Shown here one piece after another: positions 1-7,229 of a DNA stretch of 18,257 nucleotides (position 1 is its first letter; the number at the start of each line of letters is the position of its first letter). Both the position numbers and the translations under genes were made by a program. The notes below the pieces were generated by a model. That model had not been told where the DNA came from and did not search any database. It saw only the letters and a program-made list of their open reading frames with translations. The stretch spans positions 1 through 18,257 of the forward strand of contig CAMPNZ010000030.1 of the NCBI GenBank assembly GCA_946892075.1. Direction: 5' to 3'. This DNA is from an uncultured Coriobacteriales bacterium (GTDB lineage Bacteria; Actinomycetota; Coriobacteriia; Coriobacteriales; Eggerthellaceae).

Positions 1-281
1 GCGTGGTTGTGGGAACTGCGATTACGCATCCAACGTCGCTTACGTCATGGTTTTGCGCCGGCATGCAGAGCTAAATCACATGGAATTAAGTCACGTAAAA
101 CGAGTATTTGTTGCGCTTATGTGACGCTGCGAAAAAATAATTCAGTATTGCTGAAGTGCATTCTTATTCTTAGTCGCTCGTGTTCAAACACTCCGCGCCC
201 AACATGATTTGCACGTTGTTCCCTCAATTGTTCATCTGTTGTGTAATTGCGCTGAGTGACTTATGTTGTTTTGCAGCTTAC
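1..281. other. Left-edge region without a supported gene
   Basis: A plus-strand frame is open from the window edge to position 207 and reads Ala-Trp-Leu-Trp-Glu-Leu-Arg followed by a basic stretch. It could be the tail of a protein that starts outside the window, but I recognise no family and the composition past about residue 40 is not protein-like. The only other structure is a weak hairpin at 141-155, listed separately. Confidence 0.4.
132..155 (-). terminator. Possible weak intrinsic terminator downstream of asnB
   Basis: Read on the minus strand, a 5-bp perfect stem (TTCAG/CTGAA, loop of 5) at 141-155 is followed by TTATTTTTTC. It lies about 125 nt past the asnB stop codon. The stem is short, so the call is tentative. 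Confidence 0.3.
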
Positions 282-2174
282 CTATGCGCTTTGTGCACGT
301 CCTCGTTCGCGTTTCAGCTCGTCTTCTATCGAAACACAGCATTCACCAGGCACAAAGTATTGTTTGTACCACAAAAGAAACATGTACACTACCCAAATAT
401 GGCGCGCGTAGTCAAATTTCTCAGCTTTGTGATCATCAAGTAAGCGAACCAGTTCATCCGTATTGAAAAATTGAGCTGCAATATCGCTTTGGAACTCACG
501 TTTGATGCGATTATAATGGGCGTCTTCACGCAGCCACACGCGAATAGGTACAGGGAAGCCCAGTTTCTTTTTCTGCGCTTGAAACGCACTTAAATAACGA
601 TGCGCAACTTCACGAAAGCATGCTTTTGTAGTGCCGTTTGCAATTTTCTCGTTCAAAGGCAAGGTGCGTGCAAGCTCAAACACTTCACGATCAAGAAACG
701 GAACACGGCTTTCAAGCGAATGTGCCATGCTCATTTTGTCTGCTTTCAGCAAAATATCGCCCACCAGCCAAAAATTGAGGTCGATGTATTGCATTTTTTC
801 GGTATCAGCCAGATGTTTTACCTTGTCATAGAATGGTTTTGTAAGTTGCTGTGCGCGCCTTTTCGTTCGGTATTTCAATACGCGTGTTTTCTGCTGGTCG
901 CTAAACACATTCGCGTTTCCAATAAAGCGCTCTTCAACAGGCAAAGCTCCGCGAATAACGAAATTTTTCCCTTTCGGATGCCCTGGAATGCGCTTGGCAA
1001 GTGCCGCTAAACATGTGCGCAAGGCTTGCGGTAATGCCTGGTAGCGCGCAAGTGAGAACGGCTCGTGATAGATATTGTAGCCGCCAAAAAGCTCATCTGA
1101 TCCTTCGCCTGAAAGAATTACTTTCACATCGCGCGCAGCTTCGCGATCGACAAAATACAGCGCCGAGGCCGACGCATCGGCAAGCGGCTCGTCCATATAG
1201 TATTGAATGCGCGAGAGCTCGCTCCAATATTCGTCTGTCGAAATCACCTTACTGGTATTCTGAATACCCAGCGTATGTGCCAATTTTTGCGCATAGGGAA
1301 TTTCGTTGTAGCGCTCGTAGTCGAAACCGACCGTATACGTGCGCTTCCCTTTGAACTGCGTTGCAACATAGCTTGAATCAACACCACTTGAAAGCAAGGA
1401 CGCAACTTCCACATCGCTTACCATGTGGTAGCGGATTGAGTTTTGCAACGTGTCATCAATGCGTTGCACCAGTTCATCATGTGCAAGTGGCTGTTTTGAT
1501 GGCGTAAGCATGGGGTCGAAATAGCGCGTTATCGAAAGCTTGCCCGCGTTCCACGTAAGATAGTGACCAGGCATAAGCTTGAAAATTCCCTTGAAGAAGG
1601 TTTCAGGCAGCACCGAATACTCAAAACTGAGGTATTGTTCGAGCGCTTCAAGGTTAACTTCGCGCGTGTAACCAGGGTGTTCAAGGATGCTTTTGATTTC
1701 AGAGGCGTATACAAGCTGGCCGTTTATCTGTGCGTAGTACAGCGGTTTAATACCAAACATGTCGCGCGCCATAAACAGCTCGTGCGTTTGTGTGTTCCAC
1801 AGGGCAAATGCGAACATTCCGCGCAGTTTATCGAGCATTTTTTCTTTCCACTCGGTGTAGCCGTGCAACAACACTTCGGTGTCACAATCGCTTGAGAAGT
1901 GGTATCCTTTTTCGATGAGCTGCGCTTTTAGTTCCTTGTAGTTGTAGATTTCACCGTTAAACGTACATACGAGCGTGCCGTCGGCGTTTATCATGGGCTG
2001 CTTGCCTGCATCGCTTAAATCGATAATCGACAAGCGGCGATGTCCCATTGCAATACCTGTGTCGAAATAGCTACCTGCGCCATCGGGGCCTCGGTGAATA
2101 ATGCGGTTCATCATCGCTTCAAGTATAGATTCTTCGTTGTTGATTGAGCCAGTAAAGCCACAAATTCCGCACAT
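282..2174 (-). CDS. asnB: Asparagine synthase (glutamine-hydrolysing), AsnB type
   Basis: This cytoplasmic enzyme makes asparagine from aspartate, ATP and glutamine-derived ammonia. The 630-residue protein has the two expected domains. The N-terminal Ntn-type glutaminase domain begins Met-Cys-Gly-Ile-Cys-Gly, with Cys2 as nucleophile, and carries RGPDG near residue 28 and FNGEIYNY near 72. The C-terminal synthetase domain has the ATP PP-loop SSGVDSS at about 262-268 and SGEGSDELFGGY at about 355-366. I chose the ATG at 2174 because Cys2 must follow the initiator Met; an in-frame TTG three codons upstream would bury the nucleophile. The first PP-loop residue is Ser (SSGVDSS) where many homologues have SGGVDSS, a tolerated variant. 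The stop is TAG. The gene stands alone, about 290 bp after the FecE-type gene on the same strand, with its own likely -10 box, so it is probably an independent transcription unit. Family assignment is firm. Confidence 0.97.
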   Translation of the reverse strand: MCGICGFTGSINNEESILEAMMNRIIHRGPDGAGSYFDTGIAMGHRRLSIIDLSDAGKQPMINADGTLVCTFNGEIYNYKELKAQLIEKGYHFSSDCDTEVLLHGYTEWKEKMLDKLRGMFAFALWNTQTHELFMARDMFGIKPLYYAQINGQLVYASEIKSILEHPGYTREVNLEALEQYLSFEYSVLPETFFKGIFKLMPGHYLTWNAGKLSITRYFDPMLTPSKQPLAHDELVQRIDDTLQNSIRYHMVSDVEVASLLSSGVDSSYVATQFKGKRTYTVGFDYERYNEIPYAQKLAHTLGIQNTSKVISTDEYWSELSRIQYYMDEPLADASASALYFVDREAARDVKVILSGEGSDELFGGYNIYHEPFSLARYQALPQALRTCLAALAKRIPGHPKGKNFVIRGALPVEERFIGNANVFSDQQKTRVLKYRTKRRAQQLTKPFYDKVKHLADTEKMQYIDLNFWLVGDILLKADKMSMAHSLESRVPFLDREVFELARTLPLNEKIANGTTKACFREVAHRYLSAFQAQKKKLGFPVPIRVWLREDAHYNRIKREFQSDIAAQFFNTDELVRLLDDHKAEKFDYARHIWVVYMFLLWYKQYFVPGECCVSIEDELKRERGRAQSA

Positions 2175-2291
2175 GATTAGCAAACTCGTTTCTCTTAAAG
2201 AGCGCCATTGTTACGTTTGTGAGCCTTGCGCGGGAACAGCAAAGGCGCGGCGTAGCGCTTGACGCTGGTAGTTTTGAGTATTATGTGAACC

Positions 2292-2297
2292 ATTATA
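2292..2297 (-). promoter_or_regulatory. Candidate -10 box for asnB
   Basis: The minus strand reads TATAAT, a perfect sigma-70-type -10 hexamer, about 118 nt upstream of the asnB ATG. The hexamer 17 bp upstream is a poor -35 match, so the promoter is plausible but not certain. It implies a leader of about 110 nt. Confidence 0.45.
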
Positions 2298-2350
2298 GTG
2301 TAGCGTAAATTTGCTGCGCGTTTCGTTGAAGGTGCCAAATTACTCATTTT

Positions 2351-2489
2351 ATGCAAGGCTGCCTGGAATGCCTTGGTAGTTACAAAGATACGCGATACGG
2401 CAAATGTTATGCAAGGCTGCTCGGCATACCTTGGCGGTCACAACGCTGTACAATGCGTCCCGTGTTATGCAAGGCTGCCGGGAATGCAA
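2351..2489. repeat. 58-bp degenerate tandem repeat, about 2.4 copies, reaching into the end of the FecE-type gene
   Basis: The motif ATGCAAGGCTGC begins at 2351, 2409 and 2467, exactly 58 bp apart. The first 36 or so bases of each unit are best conserved and the rest has drifted. The third copy is partial and coincides with the last codons and stop of the ATPase gene (stop 2465-2467). Read on the minus strand, all three copies spell an Ile/Met-Pro-(Gly/Ser)-Ser-Leu-Ala-stop ending. Copies 1 and 2 also contain a small dyad (CAAGGC...GCCTTG; CAAGG...CCTTG in copy 2) that copy 3 lacks. Confidence 0.85.
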
Positions 2490-3247
2490 ACGAGCCTGTT
2501 ATCGATGCGTCGCAGGTGAATTTCGATGCCGTACATATCACAAAGCGCCTGTTCAGTCATTACATCGTGTGTTTTGCCGAAGCGTTGGATAGCACCGTTG
2601 TGAAGCAGCGCGCATAATCCTCCCAAATCAAGCACCTGATTCGGATAATGCGTGGTCATAATCACGCCACAGCCATTTGAGTGTAAGCGTTCTACCAGCT
2701 GGCTAAACTTGTACTGATTTCCGAAATCGAGGTTCGCGCACGGCTCGTCAAACACAATAAGCTGCGGCTGTTGTGCAAGCGCTGCCGCAATCAGCACAAG
2801 GCGGCGCTCACCTCCTGAAATGGCAGTGTAGGGCTGTGTGCTTAAATGCTCAATGCCCAGGCACGCAAGCGCTTCATGTACGATAGTTTTATCGGTGTAT
2901 TCAGGCATTTCCCACGCCTTAAGATAGGGCGTACGACCCATGCTTACCACGTCTTCCACGCTATACGAAAACGCGGGTGTGTGATCTTGAGGAATGTAGG
3001 CAATGCGCCGTGCAATTTCTTTTTGCGTGTACGTGTGAAGCGGTTTGTTATCAAGAAGAATGCTTCCCGTATGCGGCTTGAAAAAGCCCATGATGCATTG
3101 GAGCAGCGTGCTTTTTCCGGTGCCATTAGGGCCTAGAATGCTCAGAATATCAGGCGTTTCGTAGGTAAACGATACGTCTTGAAGCACGTTTTTGCCTGCG
3201 CGTGACGTGGGATACTCATACGCAAGATGTTTCAGTGTTAGTTTCAC
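2465..3247 (-). CDS. ABC transporter ATP-binding protein, FecE/BtuD type
   Basis: This is the ATPase of the iron-complex/heme/corrinoid importer and would sit on the cytoplasmic face bound to the permease encoded just upstream. The 260-residue protein has Walker A GPNGTGKS (about 39-46), a Q-loop IPQD (about 85-88), the signature ISGGERRL (about 143-150), Walker B LIVFDEP (about 163-169) and an H-loop TTH (about 198-200). Its length is typical of FecE. I chose the GTG at 3247: it is preceded by AAAGGA about 6 nt away, and the family-type sequence starts with Val-Lys-Leu-Thr-Leu. The longer frame to 3298 would add 17 atypical residues. A gap of about 160 bp separates it from the permease, and the gap holds a 16-bp tandem repeat. 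The last seven codons and the stop lie in copy 3 of a 58-bp tandem repeat. The substrate cannot be told from this subunit. Confidence 0.93.
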   Translation of the reverse strand: MKLTLKHLAYEYPTSRAGKNVLQDVSFTYETPDILSILGPNGTGKSTLLQCIMGFFKPHTGSILLDNKPLHTYTQKEIARRIAYIPQDHTPAFSYSVEDVVSMGRTPYLKAWEMPEYTDKTIVHEALACLGIEHLSTQPYTAISGGERRLVLIAAALAQQPQLIVFDEPCANLDFGNQYKFSQLVERLHSNGCGVIMTTHYPNQVLDLGGLCALLHNGAIQRFGKTHDVMTEQALCDMYGIEIHLRRIDNRLVCIPGSLA

Positions 3248-3345
3248 AGCATGTCCTTTATGTGCAGGTACGGCGCACGTTTTGTACGCGCGTACCAATC
3301 ATTTGTGGTACTTTCGATATGTCGCTTTCCATGAGAACGCGTGCA

Positions 3346-3409
3346 GCGCCATCCGTCCGTCGCGCCATCCGCCCGTAACGCCATTCGTCCGCCGCACCAT
3401 TCGCCAGCT
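3346..3409. repeat. 16-bp degenerate tandem repeat, four copies
   Basis: Four consecutive 16-bp units at 3346-3361, 3362-3377, 3378-3393 and 3394-3409 follow the pattern GCGCCATCCGTCCGTC with few substitutions; the fourth is the most diverged. The array fills the end of the gap between the permease and ATPase genes and touches the permease stop codon (3408-3410). Confidence 0.75.
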
Positions 3410-4616
3410 ACCAATCAACTTTCTTCTTCCTGATGAAGTACAAAAACAGCGGCACGCCAACAATTCCCGTTATAACGCCCAGCGGAATTTCAAGCGCCGT
3501 TGCACAGCGACATATATCGTCGATGATGATAAGATACGCGCCGCCAAGCACGCATGACGTGGGAATAAGCTGCTTAAAGTTCGGCCCCATAAGCATGCGC
3601 GAAAGGTGCGGAACAACAATGCCTATCCAGCCAATAATACCAGCTATACTTACTAAAAGGGCGGTCAATACCGATGCCGCGCAAATGATGATGCCGCGTT
3701 CGCGCGCCACGTGAATGCCAAACGATGCAGCGGTGGTGTCGCCCATCGACAATACATTAATGCGCCAGCGCGAAAGCAGTATAAGCAGCAAACAGATGCA
3801 GTAAAACGGCAGAATCGACAGCAAAGATGCGCTGGTAATGCCTGATAGCGAGCCCATCAGCCAGTATACAATTTGCGGAAGCTTTTCGGTGGGGTCGGCG
3901 CAAAATTTCAGAAGCGCCACCAATGACGCAAACAGCGAACCAATCAGCATACCCGACAAGATAAGCGTCACGGTGCTTTTCTTGCCTTGCGCTGCAATAA
4001 GGAAGGTAAGCAGCACTGCTACCAGGCCACACGCTATTGATGTCAGCTGAATGCCCAGCGCATTGGCGGAAAGCACGATGGCAAGCGCCGCGCCAAAACC
4101 TGCGCCGTTGCTTACTCCAAGCGTATAGGGCGATGCCAGCGGATTGCGAAACAGTCCTTGAAAAACGGCGCCTGCACAACTAAGACCAGCGCCAATAAGA
4201 GCGGCAGCGCACACGCGCGGAATGCGAACATCCCAAATAAGACTGTGTGCCATTGCGGCGTCTTGGAGTGATTCGCTGGTGGGCAGCCCTGCAATAAGCG
4301 CTACAACGTCTAAAGGTGCAATGTGATACGTTCCCAAGCCAAGCGAGCAAATAAACACCACCATAAACGCTGCGCACAATACGGCGAACACAAGCGCGTG
4401 GGCGGCGGTGCGTTCGCAAGAAGGTTTCTTCGGCGTGGCGTTATGTGTGCAAGAAATTTTCTCTGGCGTGCGAGAAGTTTTCGCTGGTGTGCTCGAAATT
4501 TTCTCTGGCGTGCGAGAAGTTTTCGCTGGTGCGCCAGAAGAGCTCGGCACAGCTGCGCCGGGCTCTTCCATGTTGGTTTTTACACTGTTTTTCGATGTCA
4601 AGCGATTATTCGTCAC
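3408..4616 (-). CDS. ABC transporter permease, FecCD/BtuC family
   Basis: This is the membrane subunit of the iron-complex/heme/corrinoid importer. Family landmarks are visible: RIPR...GAGLSCAGAVFQGLFRNPLASPYTLGVSNGAG (split here only for naming; residues about 131-173), GWIGIVVPHLSR (about 329-340) and EIPLGVITGIVGVPLFL (about 376-392), with multiple hydrophobic segments from about residue 73 on. The protein is 402 residues, longer than the usual 330-350, because of a hydrophilic N-terminal tail of about 70 residues that includes four 7-residue repeats of the type TP(A/E)K(T/I)S. I chose the GTG at 4616: AAAGGA lies about 9 nt upstream inside the end of the binding-protein gene, and the upstream TAA directly abuts the GTG, implying translational coupling. 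An in-frame ATG at residue 16 is an alternative. The stop is TAG. Confidence 0.94.
   Translation of the reverse strand: MTNNRLTSKNSVKTNMEEPGAAVPSSSGAPAKTSRTPEKISSTPAKTSRTPEKISCTHNATPKKPSCERTAAHALVFAVLCAAFMVVFICSLGLGTYHIAPLDVVALIAGLPTSESLQDAAMAHSLIWDVRIPRVCAAALIGAGLSCAGAVFQGLFRNPLASPYTLGVSNGAGFGAALAIVLSANALGIQLTSIACGLVAVLLTFLIAAQGKKSTVTLILSGMLIGSLFASLVALLKFCADPTEKLPQIVYWLMGSLSGITSASLLSILPFYCICLLLILLSRWRINVLSMGDTTAASFGIHVARERGIIICAASVLTALLVSIAGIIGWIGIVVPHLSRMLMGPNFKQLIPTSCVLGGAYLIIIDDICRCATALEIPLGVITGIVGVPLFLYFIRKKKVDW
4453..4536 (-). repeat. 21-bp (42-bp higher-order) coding tandem repeat in the permease N-terminus
   Basis: Four 21-bp units start at 4453, 4474, 4495 and 4516. Units 1 and 3 are alike and units 2 and 4 are alike, so the array is two nearly identical 42-bp blocks. 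It encodes alternating seven-residue units of the types TPEKISx and TPAKTSR in the predicted disordered tail of the permease. The period is a multiple of three, so copy-number change would keep the frame. Confidence 0.9.
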
Positions 4617-5879
4617 TTACATTGTTCCTTTAAAGTCGGTTCCGTAGAAGGTTTTGTAGAACGCTTTTGCGCGCTCAAGCACAAGGTCTTTTGAGATTTT
4701 TTCCGGGTAGAACATGTGCGCTAGCCACAGCTCGCCCAGTGCGATAGAGTCGGCATCGGGGTTGCCCCACGGTTTTGTCCAGTAGGGCGCCAGCACCACT
4801 TTTTTGTTCTTGACAGCTTTTAGCTGCTGGTGTGGCTTCGACGCCAGAATTGCATCGTAGACGCTCTTGTAGCGGTCTTGCACGATAATCATGTCAGGAT
4901 CCCATTTTGCAAGCATTTCGAACGTGTAGGGCTTGTAGCCTTGAATGTCTTTCGCCGCAACATTGATAGCGCCTGCTCGCAGCAGCTGGCAGCCTACATA
5001 TTTATCATTACCGTAGGTTTTGTTGTCGGGGCATGCAACGAACACTTTCGTGCGTTTTGTATCATCAACGGAGCCAACTGCGCGCTCTACTTGATCGCGG
5101 CTTTCCTTGCAGAATTTCCACAGCAAGTTTGCCTTGTCGCTGGTTCCTGTAAGTTTACCAAGCGTTTCAACAGCCCATTTACAGCCGTTCGTGTACGCAG
5201 CATCGGCGTTTGATAGGCGCGGATTTTGCGCTTCTTGCTGCTTGCCTTCAGCGCGTAACGACACAACACACACAGGAATTCCCAAATCGCGAATTTGTTT
5301 CATCGCTTTTGGATTTGCTTGCGAGGCAGCTATTACCACATCGGGCTTAAGCGATGCAATTGTTTCTACGTTCCAATCACTTAGCGAGCCCGGGTTAGGA
5401 AGCGATGCAATACCTGGGAAAACATCCTTAATATAGCCGCCAAGGTCTTTCTCCCAATTCTTTTCAACGGCAATTACTTTTTTCTGGGCGCCCAGTTGAG
5501 CAAGGATGTCGATGGAGTGATGCTGCAGCACAACCATGCGCTCAACAGGAATTTGCACGGACACTTTCTGGTCAATTTGGTCGGTAAATTCCCAGGTCGT
5601 TTTCTTAGGTGCATCAGCTTTCTTTTCGGGTTCTTTGCTGGGCGCTGGCTGGTTACCTGCGCATCCAGCAAGAGCGCCAAGCGATACAACGCCTAATCCG
5701 GCCAACGTGGCGCCAAGGAAGCTACGACGCGTTACTGTATGTGAACGCGTAGCACCACATACGTCGCCGCGCGAAAACAGGGCCTCGTATTCACGTGCAG
5801 TGTTTGATGAAGTGCCTGCTTGAGCGTTTGTGGCGTCGTCTGTGTGGGGCGCATTAGTGTAGGTGTGCGTATCGGACAT
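4617..5879 (-). CDS. Iron-complex/corrinoid-type ABC transporter substrate-binding lipoprotein (Tat signal)
   Basis: This is the extracytoplasmic binding protein of the FecBCDE-like importer. The 420-residue protein has a twin-arginine signal RRSFLG at 51-56, a hydrophobic core and a lipobox LAGC with Cys73 as the probable lipidated residue, then a Pro/Lys/Glu-rich linker and a periplasmic-binding-protein type 2 fold (SLKPDVVI near 176-183; LLRAGAINVA near 299-308; GELWLAHMFYPE near 382-393). The ATG at 5879 is supported by AAAGGAAC about 7 nt upstream; the frame stays open to 6008 without a comparable start. The oddity is the roughly 50-residue polar segment before the twin arginines, far longer than a usual n-region. 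It is first in the operon and runs directly into the permease gene. Candidate ligands are ferric siderophore, heme or corrinoid; the sequence does not decide. Confidence 0.92.
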   Translation of the reverse strand: MSDTHTYTNAPHTDDATNAQAGTSSNTAREYEALFSRGDVCGATRSHTVTRRSFLGATLAGLGVVSLGALAGCAGNQPAPSKEPEKKADAPKKTTWEFTDQIDQKVSVQIPVERMVVLQHHSIDILAQLGAQKKVIAVEKNWEKDLGGYIKDVFPGIASLPNPGSLSDWNVETIASLKPDVVIAASQANPKAMKQIRDLGIPVCVVSLRAEGKQQEAQNPRLSNADAAYTNGCKWAVETLGKLTGTSDKANLLWKFCKESRDQVERAVGSVDDTKRTKVFVACPDNKTYGNDKYVGCQLLRAGAINVAAKDIQGYKPYTFEMLAKWDPDMIIVQDRYKSVYDAILASKPHQQLKAVKNKKVVLAPYWTKPWGNPDADSIALGELWLAHMFYPEKISKDLVLERAKAFYKTFYGTDFKGTM

Positions 5880-6020
5880 GGTAGTTCCTTTCGTTGTATC
5901 ACGTTGTGGAGTGTGGTTGTGCGCGCAAAGGGCAAGGTGTATGGCTGTGATAAGGCGCGTCCGTAGCGCATTGGTGCATGCATCTTGAGTGCCTAAACGG
6001 TTAATCACACGGTGTAATTG

Positions 6021-6074
6021 TAAGAATAATGCTCCTTGAATAAAAATAAAGTCTATTTTTTCATAAGAATAATG
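6021..6074 (-). promoter_or_regulatory. AT-rich candidate promoter/operator of the iron-type importer operon
   Basis: An 11-bp direct repeat TAAGAATAATG occurs at 6021-6031 and 6064-6074, 43 bp apart. Between them is a 7-bp inverted repeat AAAAATA/TATTTTT (6042-6048 and 6054-6060). On the minus strand TATTCT within the 6064-6074 copy sits 17 bp after a poor -35 match (TGCAAT). The arrangement suggests a regulated promoter, perhaps metal-responsive given the operon, but it matches neither a classical Fur box nor a DtxR box that I can recognise. Confidence 0.35.
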
Positions 6075-6132
6075 GAGTACACTGTTCTATTGCACACTTA
6101 CACTTCAGCAGATAGATACTACCGTTTCTTGA

Positions 6133-6149
6133 TTTTGTGTTACACAAAA
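6133..6149. promoter_or_regulatory. 17-bp perfect palindrome, candidate operator
   Basis: TTTTGTGT-T-ACACAAAA is a perfect inverted repeat with 8-bp arms around one base. It lies about 255 bp upstream of the binding-protein ATG. No T-run follows on either strand, which argues against a terminator and for a protein-binding site. The regulator is unknown. Confidence 0.35.
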
Positions 6150-6193
6150 GGGGAATGAAGGGAACTCACACGGGTCATGGTGAGAACGCAAAC

Positions 6194-6338
6194 GGGGAAC
6201 GCATCAGAGAAACTCACATGGGGAACGCATCAGATAACTTACAAGGGGAACGCACTAGGGAATCGCATCAGTAGAATTCGCAATGGGAACGCGAAAACGC
6301 AAAAACGCGAAAATGCAAGAACGCAAGAACGCGGGAAC
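6194..6338. repeat. Degenerate tandem repeats: 25/26-bp units followed by 8-bp units
   Basis: GGGGAACGCA starts units at 6194, 6220 and 6245 (26- and 25-bp spacing), with a decayed further copy near 6285. From 6291 to 6338 there are six consecutive 8-bp units of the form GCRARAAC (one ends in T; the last is GCGGGAAC). Unit divergence shows old, drifting repeats. No spacers of equal length separate them, so this is not a CRISPR array. Confidence 0.8.
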
Positions 6339-6399
6339 GGACGACGCATCAGCAGCGCCCTCACATCTCCCGCGTCCTTAGTGTGCCTTCTGTGCGCGT

Positions 6400-7224
6400 T
6401 TATTCTTGCGCATGCAACAGTGACGGCGCAGCGCCCAGCAGCAACTTGGTATAGCTGTCGCGCGGATTGTCGAACACTTCTTGCGCGGTGCCTTGCTCAA
6501 CAGCGCGCCCCTTGTTCATAACGATAATGCGATCAGACAAGTAGTGCACCGTTTGAATGTCGTGGCTGATAAACACCATCGACAAGCCTAAATCGCGCTT
6601 CAAATCCATCAGCAAGTTCAAAATTTGCGCACGTACTGAAACATCAAGCGCGCTGGTTGGTTCGTCGGCGATAATTGCATCGGGCTTCAGCGACAGTGCG
6701 CGCGCAATAGCAACACGTTGGCGCTGACCGCCTGATAGCTGCCCTGGAAGCGCATCCAGCACCGAACTTGGCAAGCCAACCATGCCAATAAGCTCGCGCA
6801 CCCTCGCGTGCTGTTCTTGTTTCGTGCCCACATTATGAACACGCATCGGGTCGCACAACTGCTCGCTGATGGTCATGCGCGCATTCAGTGCTGTCGCTGG
6901 GTCTTGAAACACCACCGATATCACGCGTCCAATGTGTTTGCGGATGTCAGCGCTACGTTTTGTAACATCCGTTCCCTTGAAGAACACGCGTCCGCTGGTA
7001 GGCGCTTGCAGGCCGCACATCACGTTTGCTGTTGTCGACTTGCCGCAACCCGATTCGCCTACAATACCGAGGGTTTCACCTGCATTAAGCTTCAGTGAAA
7101 GCCCGTCAAGCGCTTGCACCATCGTCGGCTTAAACAGCGTGCCCGTACGCGATTTGTACACAACCGTAATATTGTCAAGGAAGATAATCGGCTGCTGCTC
7201 TGAGGCGTTTTTGTTCGTATCCAT
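6400..7224 (-). CDS. Peptide/nickel-type ABC transporter ATP-binding protein, DppF/OppF type
   Basis: This is the second ATPase of the oligopeptide/dipeptide-type importer, located on the cytoplasmic side of the membrane. The 274-residue protein carries Walker A GESGCGKST (about 56-64), Q-loop FQD (about 106-108), signature LSGGQRQR (163-170), Walker B plus D-loop IIADEPTSALD (about 184-194) and the H-loop SHD (about 220-222). It stops soon after the nucleotide-binding domain and lacks the usual C-terminal Opp/Dpp extension. The ATG at 7224 has a strong AAGGAGG, with the upstream stop codon between it and the start; only 5 nt separate the two genes, so translation is probably coupled. It is the last gene of the operon, and no terminator is visible after it. 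Confidence 0.95.
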   Translation of the reverse strand: MDTNKNASEQQPIIFLDNITVVYKSRTGTLFKPTMVQALDGLSLKLNAGETLGIVGESGCGKSTTANVMCGLQAPTSGRVFFKGTDVTKRSADIRKHIGRVISVVFQDPATALNARMTISEQLCDPMRVHNVGTKQEQHARVRELIGMVGLPSSVLDALPGQLSGGQRQRVAIARALSLKPDAIIADEPTSALDVSVRAQILNLLMDLKRDLGLSMVFISHDIQTVHYLSDRIIVMNKGRAVEQGTAQEVFDNPRDSYTKLLLGAAPSLLHAQE

Positions 7225-7229
7225 GGGCT

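Larger units (their letters stand above)
5880..6399. other. Intergenic region (520 bp): control region of the iron-type importer plus repeats
   Basis: No gene is supported here. The part nearest the binding-protein gene (5880-6000) is unremarkable apart from the ribosome binding site. An AT-rich segment at 6021-6074 and a 17-bp palindrome at 6133-6149 look regulatory. Degenerate tandem repeats fill 6194-6338. I see no hairpin followed by a T-run for the peptide-transporter operon that ends at 6400. A plus-strand open frame at 6177-6521 is built from the repeats and overlaps the ATPase gene, so I do not call it. Confidence 0.7.

Noticed and set aside
6194..6338. CRISPR-like array
   Set aside because: Units are contiguous and degenerate with no unique equal-length spacers, and there are no cas genes.
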